From: a virus
Virus record (IMG/VR): IMGVR_UViG_3300042922_000923
Span: 62,001-126,000 of that record
DNA length: 64,000 bases
Reading direction: 5' to 3' (one strand)
Shown here: positions 1 to 8,867 of the stretch, one piece after another
How positions within the stretch are numbered: position 1 is the stretch's first letter
How the letters are laid out: each line of letters begins with the position of its first letter
Notes under the pieces: generated by a model
Database searches by the model: none
What the model saw: only the letters and a program-made list of their open reading frames with translations
What the model was told of the DNA's origin: nothing
Translations under genes and position numbers: made by a program

Positions 1-1
1 A

Positions 2-505
2 TTTAATAATGGTGATAATAGCTTAGATGGTGCAGTTACTCAGCTTTTAGCACATTTAGGTACCAAACAAATAGACTCTGATACTAAAGAAAAGTTTATA
101 GCTGAATTAACAAATGAAATAGAACTAAAGTTAGCTAGTGCTAAAGGGAATATAATAGTGAGTGTAGATTATGGTCCAGATAAAATTCTTTCTGATGCTG
201 CTACCAGTGTACACATGACTAAACTTAACTTTCCTTTGAAAACTACTATGTGGATAAACATGAATAGTATAATAGTAAGTTCTGGTTATAGGGCACCAAT
301 AAAAGAACTATATGCTAATAAAGCATACTGGAGAGATAAAATAAGCTCTGCTGAAGAATCTATTGAGTCATATGAAAATGGAACCTATACATGTGATTGG
401 ATTGAGGATGAAGAAGAGAGAAAGAAACAAGTAGCAGAAGATATTAAATTCTACAGAGAAAATCTTGAACTCTGTAAAAAATCAATGGAAAAGGCAGAGG
501 ATTAA
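2..505 (+). CDS. Hypothetical protein, 5' end cut by window edge
   Basis: The frame is open from base 2 with no stop, so the GTG at 158 is an internal codon and the gene starts before the window. At least 167 residues are visible. I do not recognise the family. The last third is rich in E and K and probably forms a coiled coil. It is followed after one base by the next gene, so the two are probably co-transcribed and translationally coupled. Confidence 0.75.
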   Translation, partial: FNNGDNSLDGAVTQLLAHLGTKQIDSDTKEKFIAELTNEIELKLASAKGNIIVSVDYGPDKILSDAATSVHMTKLNFPLKTTMWINMNSIIVSSGYRAPIKELYANKAYWRDKISSAEESIESYENGTYTCDWIEDEEERKKQVAEDIKFYRENLELCKKSMEKAED

Positions 506-506
506 T

Positions 507-722
507 ATGAAAACTGTAGTTACATTACCTGAAATAAATAAAAGAATAAGTAAATGCAATCAGAGAATAAATGCATTACAAGCAGCTATTTCAAGATTAA
601 GTCCAGATAGAGACTATGTTCAGGAAAGAAAAGTCCTGGAAATTATGAAACAAGAGTATACTAAAGAACTGGATAATTATAATGCTTGTATTAAAAGTAT
701 TGAAATAGAAATAGACGTATAA
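507..722 (+). CDS. Small hypothetical coiled-coil protein
   Basis: 71 residues. The ATG at 507 is chosen because AGAGG lies about 8 bases upstream, inside the end of the previous gene; a longer in-frame start at 465 has no ribosome-binding site. The protein is charged and mostly helical in appearance, with no motif I recognise. It lies between a truncated unknown gene and the DHH phosphoesterase gene. Confidence 0.7.
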   Translation: MKTVVTLPEINKRISKCNQRINALQAAISRLSPDRDYVQERKVLEIMKQEYTKELDNYNACIKSIEIEIDV

Positions 723-738
723 AAAATGGAGGTAAGAC

Positions 739-1653
739 ATGAACAGATACAAACAATTTACACATACTGACTTTGATGGAGTTAGTTGCGCTATACTATC
801 TCAGATTGCTTTTGATTCTGTAGAAGTAGAATACTGTGATTATGATAACGTAAATGAAAAAATACAGAAGTTTATAGAAAGTAAAGATTATTTAAATTAC
901 AGTAGGATCTATATTACAGATATTTCAATAAATAAAGAACTTGCTGAAGTTATTAACAATTTAAAAGATGAAATAAATATTAAGCTTATAGATCATCATG
1001 AAACAGCGTTATACCTAAATAAGTATGACTGGTGTACAGTAACTACTTCTAATGACAGAGGACCTACATGTGGTACAACTTTATTTTATGATTACTTAAT
1101 TAATTTAAAAAATACTATGCTAGACAATGACTGGATAAGGGACTTTGTAGAAACTGTAAGACAATACGACACCTGGGAATGGAAAAATGTTTATCATAAC
1201 GACAAGCCTAAGTTGTGGAATAATTTATTGTATCTCTATGGAAGAGATTTATTTATAGATCATATCTGTGGAATGCTTATATATTGTAAAACATTTGCTT
1301 TTACAGATACTGATAACTTATTGCTTAAGCTTGAAGAAAAGAAAAAGGAAGAATATTTTAAGAAAAAGTCTGAAGAAATGGATGCAAACTATTATTTGCT
1401 AGGCTATCATGTAGGTGTAGTATTTGCAGAACAATACATTTCTGAATTAGGAAACTTCTTAGCTGAAGGAAATAAGCAACTTGATTTTATAGTCATTATT
1501 AGTGGAAAAACAATAAGTTATAGAACTATTAAAAAAGATATTAATTTAGGTAAAATAGCAGAAAAATTTGGTGGTGGTGGACACCCTGCATCAGCAGGTA
1601 GCCAGATTTCTTTAGATAAACAAGTTAAATACTGCTCTATCCTTTTTGAATAA
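739..1653 (+). CDS. DHH/DHHA1-family phosphoesterase, NrnB-like
   Basis: 304 residues, the usual length for bacterial DHH phosphoesterases that act on nanoRNA, pAp or cyclic dinucleotides with Mn. Visible motifs are HTDFDG at residues 9-14, a DHH triplet at 85-87, and the DHHA1 substrate-binding motif GGGGHPASAG near 278-287. The likely role is clearing short oligonucleotides or recycling nucleotides during infection; the exact substrate cannot be read from sequence. GGAGG lies 7 bases before the ATG. A strong terminator follows. Confidence 0.88.
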   Translation: MNRYKQFTHTDFDGVSCAILSQIAFDSVEVEYCDYDNVNEKIQKFIESKDYLNYSRIYITDISINKELAEVINNLKDEINIKLIDHHETALYLNKYDWCTVTTSNDRGPTCGTTLFYDYLINLKNTMLDNDWIRDFVETVRQYDTWEWKNVYHNDKPKLWNNLLYLYGRDLFIDHICGMLIYCKTFAFTDTDNLLLKLEEKKKEEYFKKKSEEMDANYYLLGYHVGVVFAEQYISELGNFLAEGNKQLDFIVIISGKTISYRTIKKDINLGKIAEKFGGGGHPASAGSQISLDKQVKYCSILFE

Positions 1654-1681
1654 TATTAATAAAATAAGATTCTCTAAGTGG

Positions 1682-1716
1682 ACTAGTCTAAAATAATTTA
1701 GGCTAGTTTTTCTTTT
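1682..1716 (+). terminator. Rho-independent terminator
   Basis: ACTAG-t-CTAAA pairs with TTTAG-g-CTAGT around the loop ATAA, followed by TTTTTC. It lies 29 bases after the DHH phosphoesterase stop and separates it from the primase gene. Confidence 0.85.
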
Positions 1717-1730
1717 ATATTTATATAGGG
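1713..1730 (+). promoter_or_regulatory. Candidate phage promoter (TTTTATATTTATATAG motif)
   Basis: TTTTATATTTATATAG lies just after the terminator and before the primase ribosome-binding site. The same 16-mer occurs at 51920 before the redoxin gene, and a close variant at 16461 before the NA37 gene. All three lie in untranslated DNA before plus-strand genes that follow a gap. No consensus -35 box is present, so activator or alternative-sigma dependence is inferred. Confidence 0.5.
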
Positions 1731-1753
1731 ACTAAAAAGGAGTGAGAATTAAT

Positions 1754-2731
1754 ATGTTAATAGATATTCTTGCACAAGGTTTAGGAGAACCTGTATATAC
1801 AAATAGAGAATCTGAATACAGATTTGATTGTCCTCATTGTGGCGAAACTAAGCATAGGCTTTATGTATCTACTTCTAAGGGACTTTATAACTGTTATAAC
1901 TGTGGTGAGTTTAGTGGTCCTATAGTTGGACTTATAGCATATATACAAGGAATTAGTTATAAAGAAGCCTTTGAGTTATATAAGGAATATGCTAATGTTT
2001 ATACATTATCCGGTGACATTAGAGAAGCTATTTTAGAAAAATTAAAAGTATTTGATATAGATAAATACATGCTTAAATCACCTATTCCACTACCTGAAAC
2101 TTTTACGCTACTAGATAAAAGTGATTCTAGAGAGGCTAAGAGAATACGCAAAGTGCTTCATTCAAGGCTTGTTACAGATTCACAAATAACCAGACATAAA
2201 TTTGGATATTGTTTCGATGGGGAATATTCAGAAAGAGCTGTACTTCCTATCTATGAACAAAAAGAGCTTCAATTTTGGGTTGCTAGAGCAACTACGAAAA
2301 CTGCTTATAAGAAAGAAATGAGTCCAACCAATGAAGAATATCAAATCTCTAAGTCAGAAGTAATATTTAATTTAGATTATGCAGCAAAAAACTTTGGAGC
2401 TATAGTAATTTGTGAAGGAATATATGATGCAGTTTCCTATGGAGACATAGGTGTTGCTACTTTAGGAAAAATTTTATCAGAAGCTCAAGTTGAAAAAATA
2501 CTTAAGTATAAAAACAAATTAGTAAACGGTGTTTACATGTCTTATGATGAAGATGCAATAAAATACAATCTGAGAGCAGCTGAGGAACTAAGCAAATATT
2601 TAGATGTGCACATGATAAACGTTAAAGATGATCCTAATGAAATGGGTAGACTAGGATGCTTAGAGGCTTTTAAAAAGGCAGAAGCATTTGACTTTAGCTA
2701 TAAATTAAAGATGAAACTAAAAGGGTACTAG
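1754..2731 (+). CDS. DNA primase with CxxC zinc ribbon and TOPRIM domain
   Basis: 325 residues. The N-terminus carries a C4 zinc ribbon (C26, C29, C47, C50) of the phage primase type. The second half has a TOPRIM-like fold with ICEGIYDA as the conserved glutamate strand and a later DED motif. It probably synthesises RNA primers with a separate helicase, since no helicase domain is attached. The ATG at 1754 has GGAG 11 bases upstream; an in-frame GTG at 1742 directly abuts the GGAG and is unlikely. Confidence 0.85.
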   Translation: MLIDILAQGLGEPVYTNRESEYRFDCPHCGETKHRLYVSTSKGLYNCYNCGEFSGPIVGLIAYIQGISYKEAFELYKEYANVYTLSGDIREAILEKLKVFDIDKYMLKSPIPLPETFTLLDKSDSREAKRIRKVLHSRLVTDSQITRHKFGYCFDGEYSERAVLPIYEQKELQFWVARATTKTAYKKEMSPTNEEYQISKSEVIFNLDYAAKNFGAIVICEGIYDAVSYGDIGVATLGKILSEAQVEKILKYKNKLVNGVYMSYDEDAIKYNLRAAEELSKYLDVHMINVKDDPNEMGRLGCLEAFKKAEAFDFSYKLKMKLKGY

Positions 2732-2746
2732 AAAGGAATTTGCAAA

Positions 2747-2998
2747 ATGGAATACACAGAGAGAGATATGAGTGAATTTGTAATAGATACAATTAATATT
2801 AATAAGCAACCATTAAAATTTTTAGAATTAAATACTACTACTACATTACAGCTATTAACAAAAGGATATAACGTTGTTGTAAAGGAAGATAAACATTCTT
2901 TATGTTCACTATTTTATTCAGTAGTATTTCCACCCAAAAGCAATTTTATAAAGAATGTTACAAGAAAATTTAAGAAAGGTAAGTTGCGTAATGTTTAG
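2747..2998 (+). CDS. Small hypothetical protein
   Basis: 83 residues with a basic C-terminus. AAAGGA lies 9 bases before the ATG. The family is not recognised. Its 3' end overlaps the next gene by 8 bases, which suggests translational coupling. Confidence 0.65.
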   Translation: MEYTERDMSEFVIDTININKQPLKFLELNTTTTLQLLTKGYNVVVKEDKHSLCSLFYSVVFPPKSNFIKNVTRKFKKGKLRNV

Positions 2999-3464
2999 TT
3001 TTAAAATGAATATGGATCTAGTAAATCTATATGCAGAAGGAATAAAAATAGACTCTGGTGACACATTGAAAATTGAGTATATGTCAGCTGATGGAAAGTC
3101 TATTGAAAAGGAAGAACTAGCAATAATAGAGACTATAGAACATTATAATGGAGATTTATTTCTTCTAACCTTTAAAGATAAGCAGGGAAGCTTTTCTTTT
3201 AGTTTAAATCAGTTAGTACATTTTAAGTATTATGAAAATATTAATAGATTTGATGTAAATAAAACTTATATTTTTGATAAAGAAATAGCTCTAAAACATG
3301 ATAAACATCTGAAAAAGAATTATGAATCAGGAAATTCTAAATACTGGGTTGACTACTGTGATGGAAAGCAAGTTACGGATACAAATGAACATGGTGGATT
3401 TATTAATGGTGAAGTTAATATGTATACCATAGATCCTACATGGTGTAGAAGTATTGATAAGTAA
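2991..3464 (+). CDS. Hypothetical protein
   Basis: 157 residues from the ATG at 2991, which has AAAGG about 12 bases upstream inside the preceding gene; an earlier in-frame start at 2955 lacks a ribosome-binding site. The composition suggests a compact soluble beta-rich protein. No family is recognised. Confidence 0.65.
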   Translation: MFSFKMNMDLVNLYAEGIKIDSGDTLKIEYMSADGKSIEKEELAIIETIEHYNGDLFLLTFKDKQGSFSFSLNQLVHFKYYENINRFDVNKTYIFDKEIALKHDKHLKKNYESGNSKYWVDYCDGKQVTDTNEHGGFINGEVNMYTIDPTWCRSIDK

Positions 3465-3485
3465 TACGTAGAAAGGATGAAATAA

Positions 3486-3728
3486 GTGGAATTAAAAGAA
3501 TTTGTTGAAAAGTATATCTGTAAAAATACTATTATCAGACTTTGGAAACCAATAAAAGGTGGACATGAGATGTTGCACCAAAAGAATGATAAAGAAGTGT
3601 GTATGGAGTGGGAATTACTCAAAAATGAAGTTTGGCAATCTAAGTACAATGAAAATAAAGTTGTAGGAATTACTGATATAATTACTGATACTTACAGAGA
3701 AGCAGTAAATATTGTTATAGATATTTAA
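3486..3728 (+). CDS. Small hypothetical protein, GTG start
   Basis: 80 residues beginning at a GTG with GAAAGGA at good spacing. The family is not recognised. A minus-strand frame over the same bases has no ribosome-binding site and was rejected. Confidence 0.65.
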   Translation: MELKEFVEKYICKNTIIRLWKPIKGGHEMLHQKNDKEVCMEWELLKNEVWQSKYNENKVVGITDIITDTYREAVNIVIDI

Positions 3729-3771
3729 TTTACAACACTAAATTTAGTATAGCGAAGATAAGGAGTAATTC

Positions 3772-3873
3772 ATGGATAAATTTGATTTATGGTATAACAG
3801 AATTATTTTTATGATTTTTGGATTTGCGTTAGGTTTAGCTGTTGCATTTTCAGGAGTTACTAAAGGATGGTGA
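3772..3873 (+). CDS. Single-pass membrane micropeptide
   Basis: 33 residues with an AAGGAG ribosome-binding site 7 bases before the ATG. One hydrophobic stretch at residues 10-28 (IIFMIFGFALGLAVAF within it) is long enough to cross the membrane. It is followed directly by another short gene. The role is unknown. Confidence 0.6.
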   Translation: MDKFDLWYNRIIFMIFGFALGLAVAFSGVTKGW

Positions 3874-3879
3874 TAATAA

Positions 3880-4047
3880 ATGAATTTTAATTCACGTTTT
3901 AAGCTTGAATTTGATATAAAAACCAATAGTGATAATATGGCAGATATACTTAAAGTTATTGTAGATACTATAGGGAAAGAAACAAATGAAATGAAAAAAT
4001 ATATAGAGCTTGAAATAACCCCAACCATAACAAAAATTGATGTGTAA
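3880..4047 (+). CDS. Small hypothetical protein
   Basis: 55 residues, beginning 6 bases after the membrane micropeptide, with AAAGGATGGTGAT upstream as ribosome-binding region. It is a mixed-charge, probably helical protein of unknown role. The 102-residue minus-strand frame that covers it lacks a ribosome-binding site. Confidence 0.55.
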   Translation: MNFNSRFKLEFDIKTNSDNMADILKVIVDTIGKETNEMKKYIELEITPTITKIDV

Positions 4048-4088
4048 TTCACAATACTAAAATAAACAAAAATTAAGGAGGAAAATTT

Positions 4089-4799
4089 ATGGAAATAGAA
4101 AGAAAGTGGCTATTTAACATCAAAGAAGTACCTATAGGACTATCTAGTACATTAACTCATTATAAGCAAGGGTACATTTCAGTTGAACCAGAAGTAAGAA
4201 TAAGAAGTAAGTCTGTAGAAAGTGCAATTCATGATAAATGTACTAGCGAGTCTTATGCTCTATGCATAAAAGGAAATGGGTCATTAACAAGGCAGGAAAT
4301 ACCAAAGAGCATTACAAAAGATGAATTTGAAGCATTAAAGGAAATTGGAAATATAAATGATGATATGTTTATTAGAAAACACTATTATACTATACCTATT
4401 GGAAATTATGAATTAACCGTTGGAGTTGTTGATAAAGGAAGTTCCTCTGAGTTTTGTTATGGAGAAATAGAATTTGAGTCAGAAACTGAAGCTTTACAAT
4501 TCCAACCTCCTTTTTGGTTTGGAAAAGAAATAACTAATGATCCTGATTATAAAATGAAAAATTATTGGAAACGAACTAGATTAAATATAAATACAATAAA
4601 TAAATTTGAAATAAAATGCAAATGCTGCAATAAAAAACCAGATGAAATAAGTGAATATACAGATATGGTTAAAGCTGGAGACTACAAAACAGCTGAAGAA
4701 GCTGTAAAATGTGAAGAAGGTACCTACAATCCTAAGACAGGAGCGTTTTATTGTACGTCATGCTATATAAAAGTTGGAATGCCTCTAGGTAAGGCTTAA
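4089..4799 (+). CDS. CYTH-domain protein with C-terminal zinc ribbon
   Basis: 236 residues. The CYTH signature ExExK begins the protein (EIERKW at residues 2-7), followed by strands rich in charged residues (RIRSKS, LCIKG, TRQEIP) that line the tunnel of triphosphate tunnel enzymes. These enzymes hydrolyse inorganic triphosphate or nucleoside/thiamine triphosphates. The last 50 residues carry CKCC and CTSC pairs that look like a zinc ribbon, an unusual addition. AGGAGG lies 8 bases before the ATG. The substrate is not assignable. Confidence 0.82.
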   Translation: MEIERKWLFNIKEVPIGLSSTLTHYKQGYISVEPEVRIRSKSVESAIHDKCTSESYALCIKGNGSLTRQEIPKSITKDEFEALKEIGNINDDMFIRKHYYTIPIGNYELTVGVVDKGSSSEFCYGEIEFESETEALQFQPPFWFGKEITNDPDYKMKNYWKRTRLNINTINKFEIKCKCCNKKPDEISEYTDMVKAGDYKTAEEAVKCEEGTYNPKTGAFYCTSCYIKVGMPLGKA

Positions 4800-4808
4800 G
4801 GAGATACT

Positions 4809-5072
4809 ATGAAGGAATGTAGTGATAAAGAAAGTTGGATAGAAAAATTTAGAAAGACTATGGCTTCTGAACCTTTAATGTTACCAATACCTTCTACTAT
4901 TGATATTGAACCAGATAAAGAACTTGAAGAAATAAGAAGTATACTTGCAGATTTAATAGGAAGATCCAAAGATTACGATGATTCTATGAAGTTACTTAAA
5001 GTTTATGACTACGTAAATAAAGTAGCTTCTAAGGGATTCATTAACCTTAAGATATCTCATAAAGAAGAATAA
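4809..5072 (+). CDS. Small hypothetical protein
   Basis: 87 residues with AAGGAG 6 bases before the ATG, in an operon with the CYTH protein. Acidic and helical in appearance; no family recognised. Confidence 0.65.
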   Translation: MKECSDKESWIEKFRKTMASEPLMLPIPSTIDIEPDKELEEIRSILADLIGRSKDYDDSMKLLKVYDYVNKVASKGFINLKISHKEE

Positions 5073-5100
5073 TAAATGTTTGAAAGGAGAAATTCATTGT

Positions 5101-5403
5101 ATGAAGGCAAATAAAAAAACCTTAAAAGCAGTTAAGAACTTTCTGCAAAATAGGGAAGGCTGGGATCTAGATGAAGTAAAGGATGATATAGTAGCAGAAT
5201 TACAATTATTAAAATCTAAAGAAATGAAAGATGCATCATTAGCTACAGATGAATGCAGTATTAACTGGGGAGAAGAGGAAGTATGTGTATTATGCAACTT
5301 TATAGATGCTTACACAGACAAATTATTAGAAAAGATGTGTAACGTGTTAGATTCATTTGTTGGTGAAGATATATCTTGTTATTTAGAAGAGGATGAAGAG
5401 TGA
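5101..5403 (+). CDS. Acidic hypothetical protein
   Basis: 100 residues from the ATG at 5101, with GAAAGGAG about 11 bases upstream. An in-frame TTG at 5080 lies before that ribosome-binding site and is less likely. The C-terminus is strongly acidic. The family is unknown. Confidence 0.65.
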   Translation: MKANKKTLKAVKNFLQNREGWDLDEVKDDIVAELQLLKSKEMKDASLATDECSINWGEEEVCVLCNFIDAYTDKLLEKMCNVLDSFVGEDISCYLEEDEE

Positions 5404-5407
5404 TAGC

Positions 5408-5611
5408 ATGAAAGATAAGAAAAAGCTAGTAGATTTTGTTGTAGATGCTCTTATCATATTGGGACTAACTTCTCTAGTTGTAATGGGATGGTATTTTTTA
5501 GAAATGCTTATGCTAGGTGATATAAATCCTAACTCAGTAGATAGTATTATTGCATTAATATTAATAATTTCATTGTATGCAAATCTAGAACATTGGATTA
5601 AGAAATATTAA
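5408..5611 (+). CDS. Small two-pass membrane protein
   Basis: 67 residues with two hydrophobic segments (about residues 8-32 and 42-60) joined by a short polar loop and basic residues at both ends, consistent with a helical hairpin in the membrane. The ATG at 5408 is preferred over 5393, which is too close to its AGAGG. The role is unknown; a holin-like role cannot be excluded, but the lysis genes are elsewhere. Confidence 0.6.
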   Translation: MKDKKKLVDFVVDALIILGLTSLVVMGWYFLEMLMLGDINPNSVDSIIALILIISLYANLEHWIKKY

Positions 5612-5651
5612 TGTAGTTATAAATATATAAATTTAGAAAGAAGGAATAATA

Positions 5652-6152
5652 ATGAAAGAAGAAAAAGTAGAATATTTAGGAGAAGGATCAGCTCTTTGTA
5701 CTGGAGTAATGTTATTTGATATGACTGTAAAAGTAAAAAAATTGGTGGATAACGCAGTAATTCCTAATTATGCGCATGATGGAGATGCTGGATTAGACTT
5801 ATATGCCGTAGGAAGTTATACTCTAGCTCCAGGAGAAAGAGTTTTAGTAAAGACTGGTATAGCAATAGAGTTACCTGTACATGCTGAAGCTCAAATAAGG
5901 CCAAGAAGTGGCCTAGCACTTAAGCATGGGATAACTGTACTAAATGCTCCTGGAACTGTAGATGCAGGTTATAGAGGTGAAGTTGGAGTAATATTAATTA
6001 ATCATGGAAATGAAACATTTAATATTGCTGAAGGAGATAAAATTGCTCAAATGGTTGTAAAGCCAGTGTATAAAATAAATATGGAAGTTGTAGATGAATT
6101 AATTTCTGCTGAGAGAGCTGAAAAAGGATTTGGATCATCAGGAAATAAATAG
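5652..6152 (+). CDS. dut: dUTP diphosphatase (dUTPase)
   Basis: 166 residues with all five motifs of the trimeric dUTPase family: AGLDLYA at 46-52, [12 protein letters not shown] at 83-94, [12 protein letters not shown] at 101-112, GDKIAQMVV at 128-136 and the C-terminal KGFGSSG at 158-164. It hydrolyses dUTP to dUMP and pyrophosphate, keeping uracil out of phage DNA and feeding dTMP synthesis. About 25 extra N-terminal residues precede the core. AGAAAGGA precedes the ATG. Confidence 0.95.
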   Translation: MKEEKVEYLGEGSALCTGVMLFDMTVKVKKLVDNAVIPNYAHDGDAGLDLYAVGSYTLAPGERVLVKTGIAIELPVHAEAQIRPRSGLALKHGITVLNAPGTVDAGYRGEVGVILINHGNETFNIAEGDKIAQMVVKPVYKINMEVVDELISAERAEKGFGSSGNK

Positions 6153-6168
6153 AAAAGAGGAATGCAGC

Positions 6169-6534
6169 ATGGATGCAACAAAAAATATGATTAATAATCA
6201 AAAGAAACACCAAATACCTGAGAAAAGTAAAGAACAGATGGAACAAGAAGCTTTTATGAATAGTCCTATTACACGACAAGAAACAATGGAATACGTACAA
6301 CAGACTGTAGCAAGTGTAACAATATCTTTTAACACTATATTTAGCATATTTCAAAAGACTTTAATAACTAAGGGCCTTGTGACTTTAGAAGACCTTGAAA
6401 AAGTAAGTGAAGAAGTATTAAAAAAACAAGGAATTATACAGGATGAAGCAAAGGATGACACTGAACCTGAAAAATCAGATATAACTGAAGACTCACCTAA
6501 GCCTAGTAAGGATAATCATAAAAAGCATAAATAA
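6169..6534 (+). CDS. Hypothetical protein with charged C-terminal tail
   Basis: 121 residues from the ATG at 6169 with GAGG 8 bases upstream; an in-frame start at 6130 lies inside dut and has no site. The middle is amphipathic helix, and the last 35 residues are low-complexity K, D, E and S. It is the last gene of the plus-strand block, followed by a terminator shared with the converging lysis genes. Confidence 0.65.
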   Translation: MDATKNMINNQKKHQIPEKSKEQMEQEAFMNSPITRQETMEYVQQTVASVTISFNTIFSIFQKTLITKGLVTLEDLEKVSEEVLKKQGIIQDEAKDDTEPEKSDITEDSPKPSKDNHKKHK

Positions 6535-6540
6535 AGTATA

Positions 6541-6567
6541 AAAGAGCGATATTACTCGCTCTTTTTG
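6541..6567. terminator. Terminator between converging genes
   Basis: AAAGAGCGA pairs perfectly with TCGCTCTTT around the loop TATTAC, followed on the plus strand by TTG TTT. It sits between the stop codons of two converging genes and may work in both directions, though the minus-strand U tract is weaker. Confidence 0.85.
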
Positions 6568-6568
6568 T

Positions 6569-7600
6569 TTATAACTTTGTTGCATGTCCTTTGGTATCAA
6601 AATGATAACCATAAATATCTGTGCCTACTATTAATTCACCTGTAGAATAAGTTAGATAATCATACCCCTCTACACTAAACCATCCAGTAACCATTGAACC
6701 ATCTGGATTAAAATAGTACCAATTATTGTTTATAAATTGCCAGCCGGTCTTCATAGATCCATCATTAGAATCTCCAAGATAATACCATTTACTATCTTTA
6801 AGTAACCATCCTGACTTCATTGAACCATCACCAGAGTCACCTAGATAATACCAGCTATTACCATATTTTTTCCAATCATAAAGCATCCATCCATCTTTAT
6901 CAAAGAAGTACCATTTTTCATTTATAAACTCCCATCCATTGGAAGTATAACTTCCATCATCGTGTTTATACCACCATCTGTTATCTTTGATAATCCATTG
7001 TCCTGGTTTAATAGTATACTTAAGTGCAACACCCTCAGTAAATACATTAACATCACATTTGTCAGATACACCATTTACTATACCAGTTTCAGTATATTGA
7101 TGACCTACTCTATTTGTGAAAAAATTTGATGGTAGATTCCAAGGATCATTGTTATAGTTAGCCTCCCATAAAGGAATATCCTTAATCATATCATAAGCAT
7201 CATATATTAAATCAATGAAACTTGTATAAGAGTAAATTCCTAGAGTTAAAGGACTTAACTTTCTAAATTCTATTATAAATCTTTCTAGGTAATTAGGAAG
7301 TCCATCAAAAGATGTTTCAACATCTACCATAGGGATTAGATCCCACTCGTAATCTTTTATCATTGAATAAAAATTTCTAGCTTGATCCTCAGGTAAAGAA
7401 GTTCCAACAAGAAAATGATATGCTCCTACCTTTAGATTATTATCCTTGCATTTAGAATAGAAAGGCTGCATAGAAGCATCTTGAAATGAAGTTCCTTCTG
7501 TGGCTTTTAAATAAACATATTGAACTCCATCAGCTGCCACTGAAGAGAAGTCTATATAACTATTATTATTTGAAATATCAATACCTTTTATGTTTCCCAT
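6569..7600 (-). CDS. Endolysin: GH25 lysozyme with choline-binding repeats
   Basis: 343 residues. Residues 1 to about 190 are a glycoside hydrolase family 25 muramidase: GIDIS near the start, KATEG, GAYHF and the acidic MVDVE that holds catalytic residues. The rest is a row of about 20-residue tryptophan/glycine repeats (NSWYYL, DGSMKSGW) of the choline-binding type, which anchor the enzyme to choline-containing teichoic acid. The start has AAGGAGG 8 bases upstream; longer in-frame starts run into the upstream gene. The initiation region matches that of the portal gene. Confidence 0.93.
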   Translation of the reverse strand: MGNIKGIDISNNNSYIDFSSVAADGVQYVYLKATEGTSFQDASMQPFYSKCKDNNLKVGAYHFLVGTSLPEDQARNFYSMIKDYEWDLIPMVDVETSFDGLPNYLERFIIEFRKLSPLTLGIYSYTSFIDLIYDAYDMIKDIPLWEANYNNDPWNLPSNFFTNRVGHQYTETGIVNGVSDKCDVNVFTEGVALKYTIKPGQWIIKDNRWWYKHDDGSYTSNGWEFINEKWYFFDKDGWMLYDWKKYGNSWYYLGDSGDGSMKSGWLLKDSKWYYLGDSNDGSMKTGWQFINNNWYYFNPDGSMVTGWFSVEGYDYLTYSTGELIVGTDIYGYHFDTKGHATKL

Positions 7601-7616
7601 AGAAAATTCCTCCTTA

Positions 7617-8810
7617 TTAGTTAATACATGCACCATTTGAATCAAAGGTATATTGAACTCCATCAATTAAAATTGTACAGTCAGTATAACAATAACCTTT
7701 ATCAATATCTAAATAATATTTTTTAGCAGGACTTTCATAGAACCAACCAGTTAGCATAGCTCCATCAGAACCTACTCTATACCATTTTTCTTTCCAGAGT
7801 ATCCATTTATCTGTTGCCATTGCACAAGTTTGTGCTTCAAAGTAATACCATTTATCTTTCCAAATTACCCAGTCTCCATCTACAGCATAGATATCATTAA
7901 AATAGTACCAAAGATATTTTATTTGTTTCCAGCAATCCTTAGCTAATGTTACACCATCCTCAGAGTATATCCATTTTCCTGTAGAATCAGTATCCCATCC
8001 TACTCTATAGTTTACTATTACAGGTTTATTTATAGGCTTATCTGTAATCATATAATAGTCATTAATTATACTAGAATTTTCATCTAGCCAAAGATTATGA
8101 TCCCATGCACCACTCCATGAATTAAAAAGTTCATATTTTCCTGATTGAGTTCCTAATTGATATCCAATAATAAGCATTTCATGATTTCCTAGTTTTGTTC
8201 CTTCAGGATCTGTAGGAATTTCGTAGTTATTATTTATTGCTTGATAGAAATTAGAATAAACTTTAACACTTATAAGAACAGGAATACCTTGTGCTAATAA
8301 TCCGTAAACTTCACTAGCATCTACTTTTACATATCCATTAATTTTATTAGTAGCTGCATTTTCAAATATTTCATCTTTATTTGGATTATTCATTAATTCA
8401 TCACGAATGGCAGGGTACTCTTCTGCAATGTTGAAAAGGTCTAGCAAAGGTATACCTTCTTTTCTTGCATGGTCTAGAACTTGCCTTTCATAGCATCCTA
8501 TACCTTGAAAGTCAGAATCATCTCTGTCAGCATATAAAAACCACCATGACAAAGCTTTTTTAGAACCTTTTAGATACATTATACTAGAAGCAGTGGCACA
8601 ACACGTACAGGCCCCTATAGAGCCTTGGTCAACCTTAATAGGTAAGTTTATAGGCAAATGAATATTATTACGCTCTGTGGAGTCAATAGAGGCTATTCCT
8701 GACACCATATCAAGAGTATAGTCACGTAAGTCAATAGGCTGGTCTTCAGGAATTAAAGGATGCTTTTTTAACATATCTTGGATATACTTATCATTAATTA
8801 CAGTATTCAT
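7617..8810 (-). CDS. Papain-like (C1) peptidase with choline-binding repeats
   Basis: 397 residues. The first 250 look like a papain-fold cysteine peptidase: DQGSIGACTCCA supplies the oxyanion glutamine and catalytic cysteine, GNHEMLIIGY the histidine, and LFNSWSGAW the asparagine. Choline-binding-type repeats (KWYYF, GAMLTGW) follow. It probably cleaves peptide bonds at the cell surface, either peptidoglycan cross-bridges or host surface proteins. It lies directly before the GH25 lysozyme, so both are probably made together at lysis. Confidence 0.85.
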   Translation of the reverse strand: MNTVINDKYIQDMLKKHPLIPEDQPIDLRDYTLDMVSGIASIDSTERNNIHLPINLPIKVDQGSIGACTCCATASSIMYLKGSKKALSWWFLYADRDDSDFQGIGCYERQVLDHARKEGIPLLDLFNIAEEYPAIRDELMNNPNKDEIFENAATNKINGYVKVDASEVYGLLAQGIPVLISVKVYSNFYQAINNNYEIPTDPEGTKLGNHEMLIIGYQLGTQSGKYELFNSWSGAWDHNLWLDENSSIINDYYMITDKPINKPVIVNYRVGWDTDSTGKWIYSEDGVTLAKDCWKQIKYLWYYFNDIYAVDGDWVIWKDKWYYFEAQTCAMATDKWILWKEKWYRVGSDGAMLTGWFYESPAKKYYLDIDKGYCYTDCTILIDGVQYTFDSNGACIN

Positions 8811-8831
8811 ATAATCATACCTTTCTTTTTA

Positions 8832-8864
8832 TGTTTAAAAAAGTAACCCATGAGGTTACTTTTA
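8832..8864 (-). terminator. Rho-independent terminator
   Basis: On the minus strand AAGTAACC and GGTTACTT form a stem with a 5-base loop, followed by TTTTTT. It separates the holin-like gene from the peptidase and lysozyme genes, either ending the transcript or reducing read-through. Confidence 0.75.
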
Positions 8865-8867
8865 TTG

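Noticed and set aside
158-505. A complete 115-residue gene starting at the GTG at 158
   Set aside because: The frame is open to the window start and no ribosome-binding site precedes the GTG, so it is the 3' part of a longer gene.
3353-4052. Minus-strand frames over 3353-3649 and 3744-4052
   Set aside because: They lack ribosome-binding sites, run against the operon and cover plus-strand genes with good signals.
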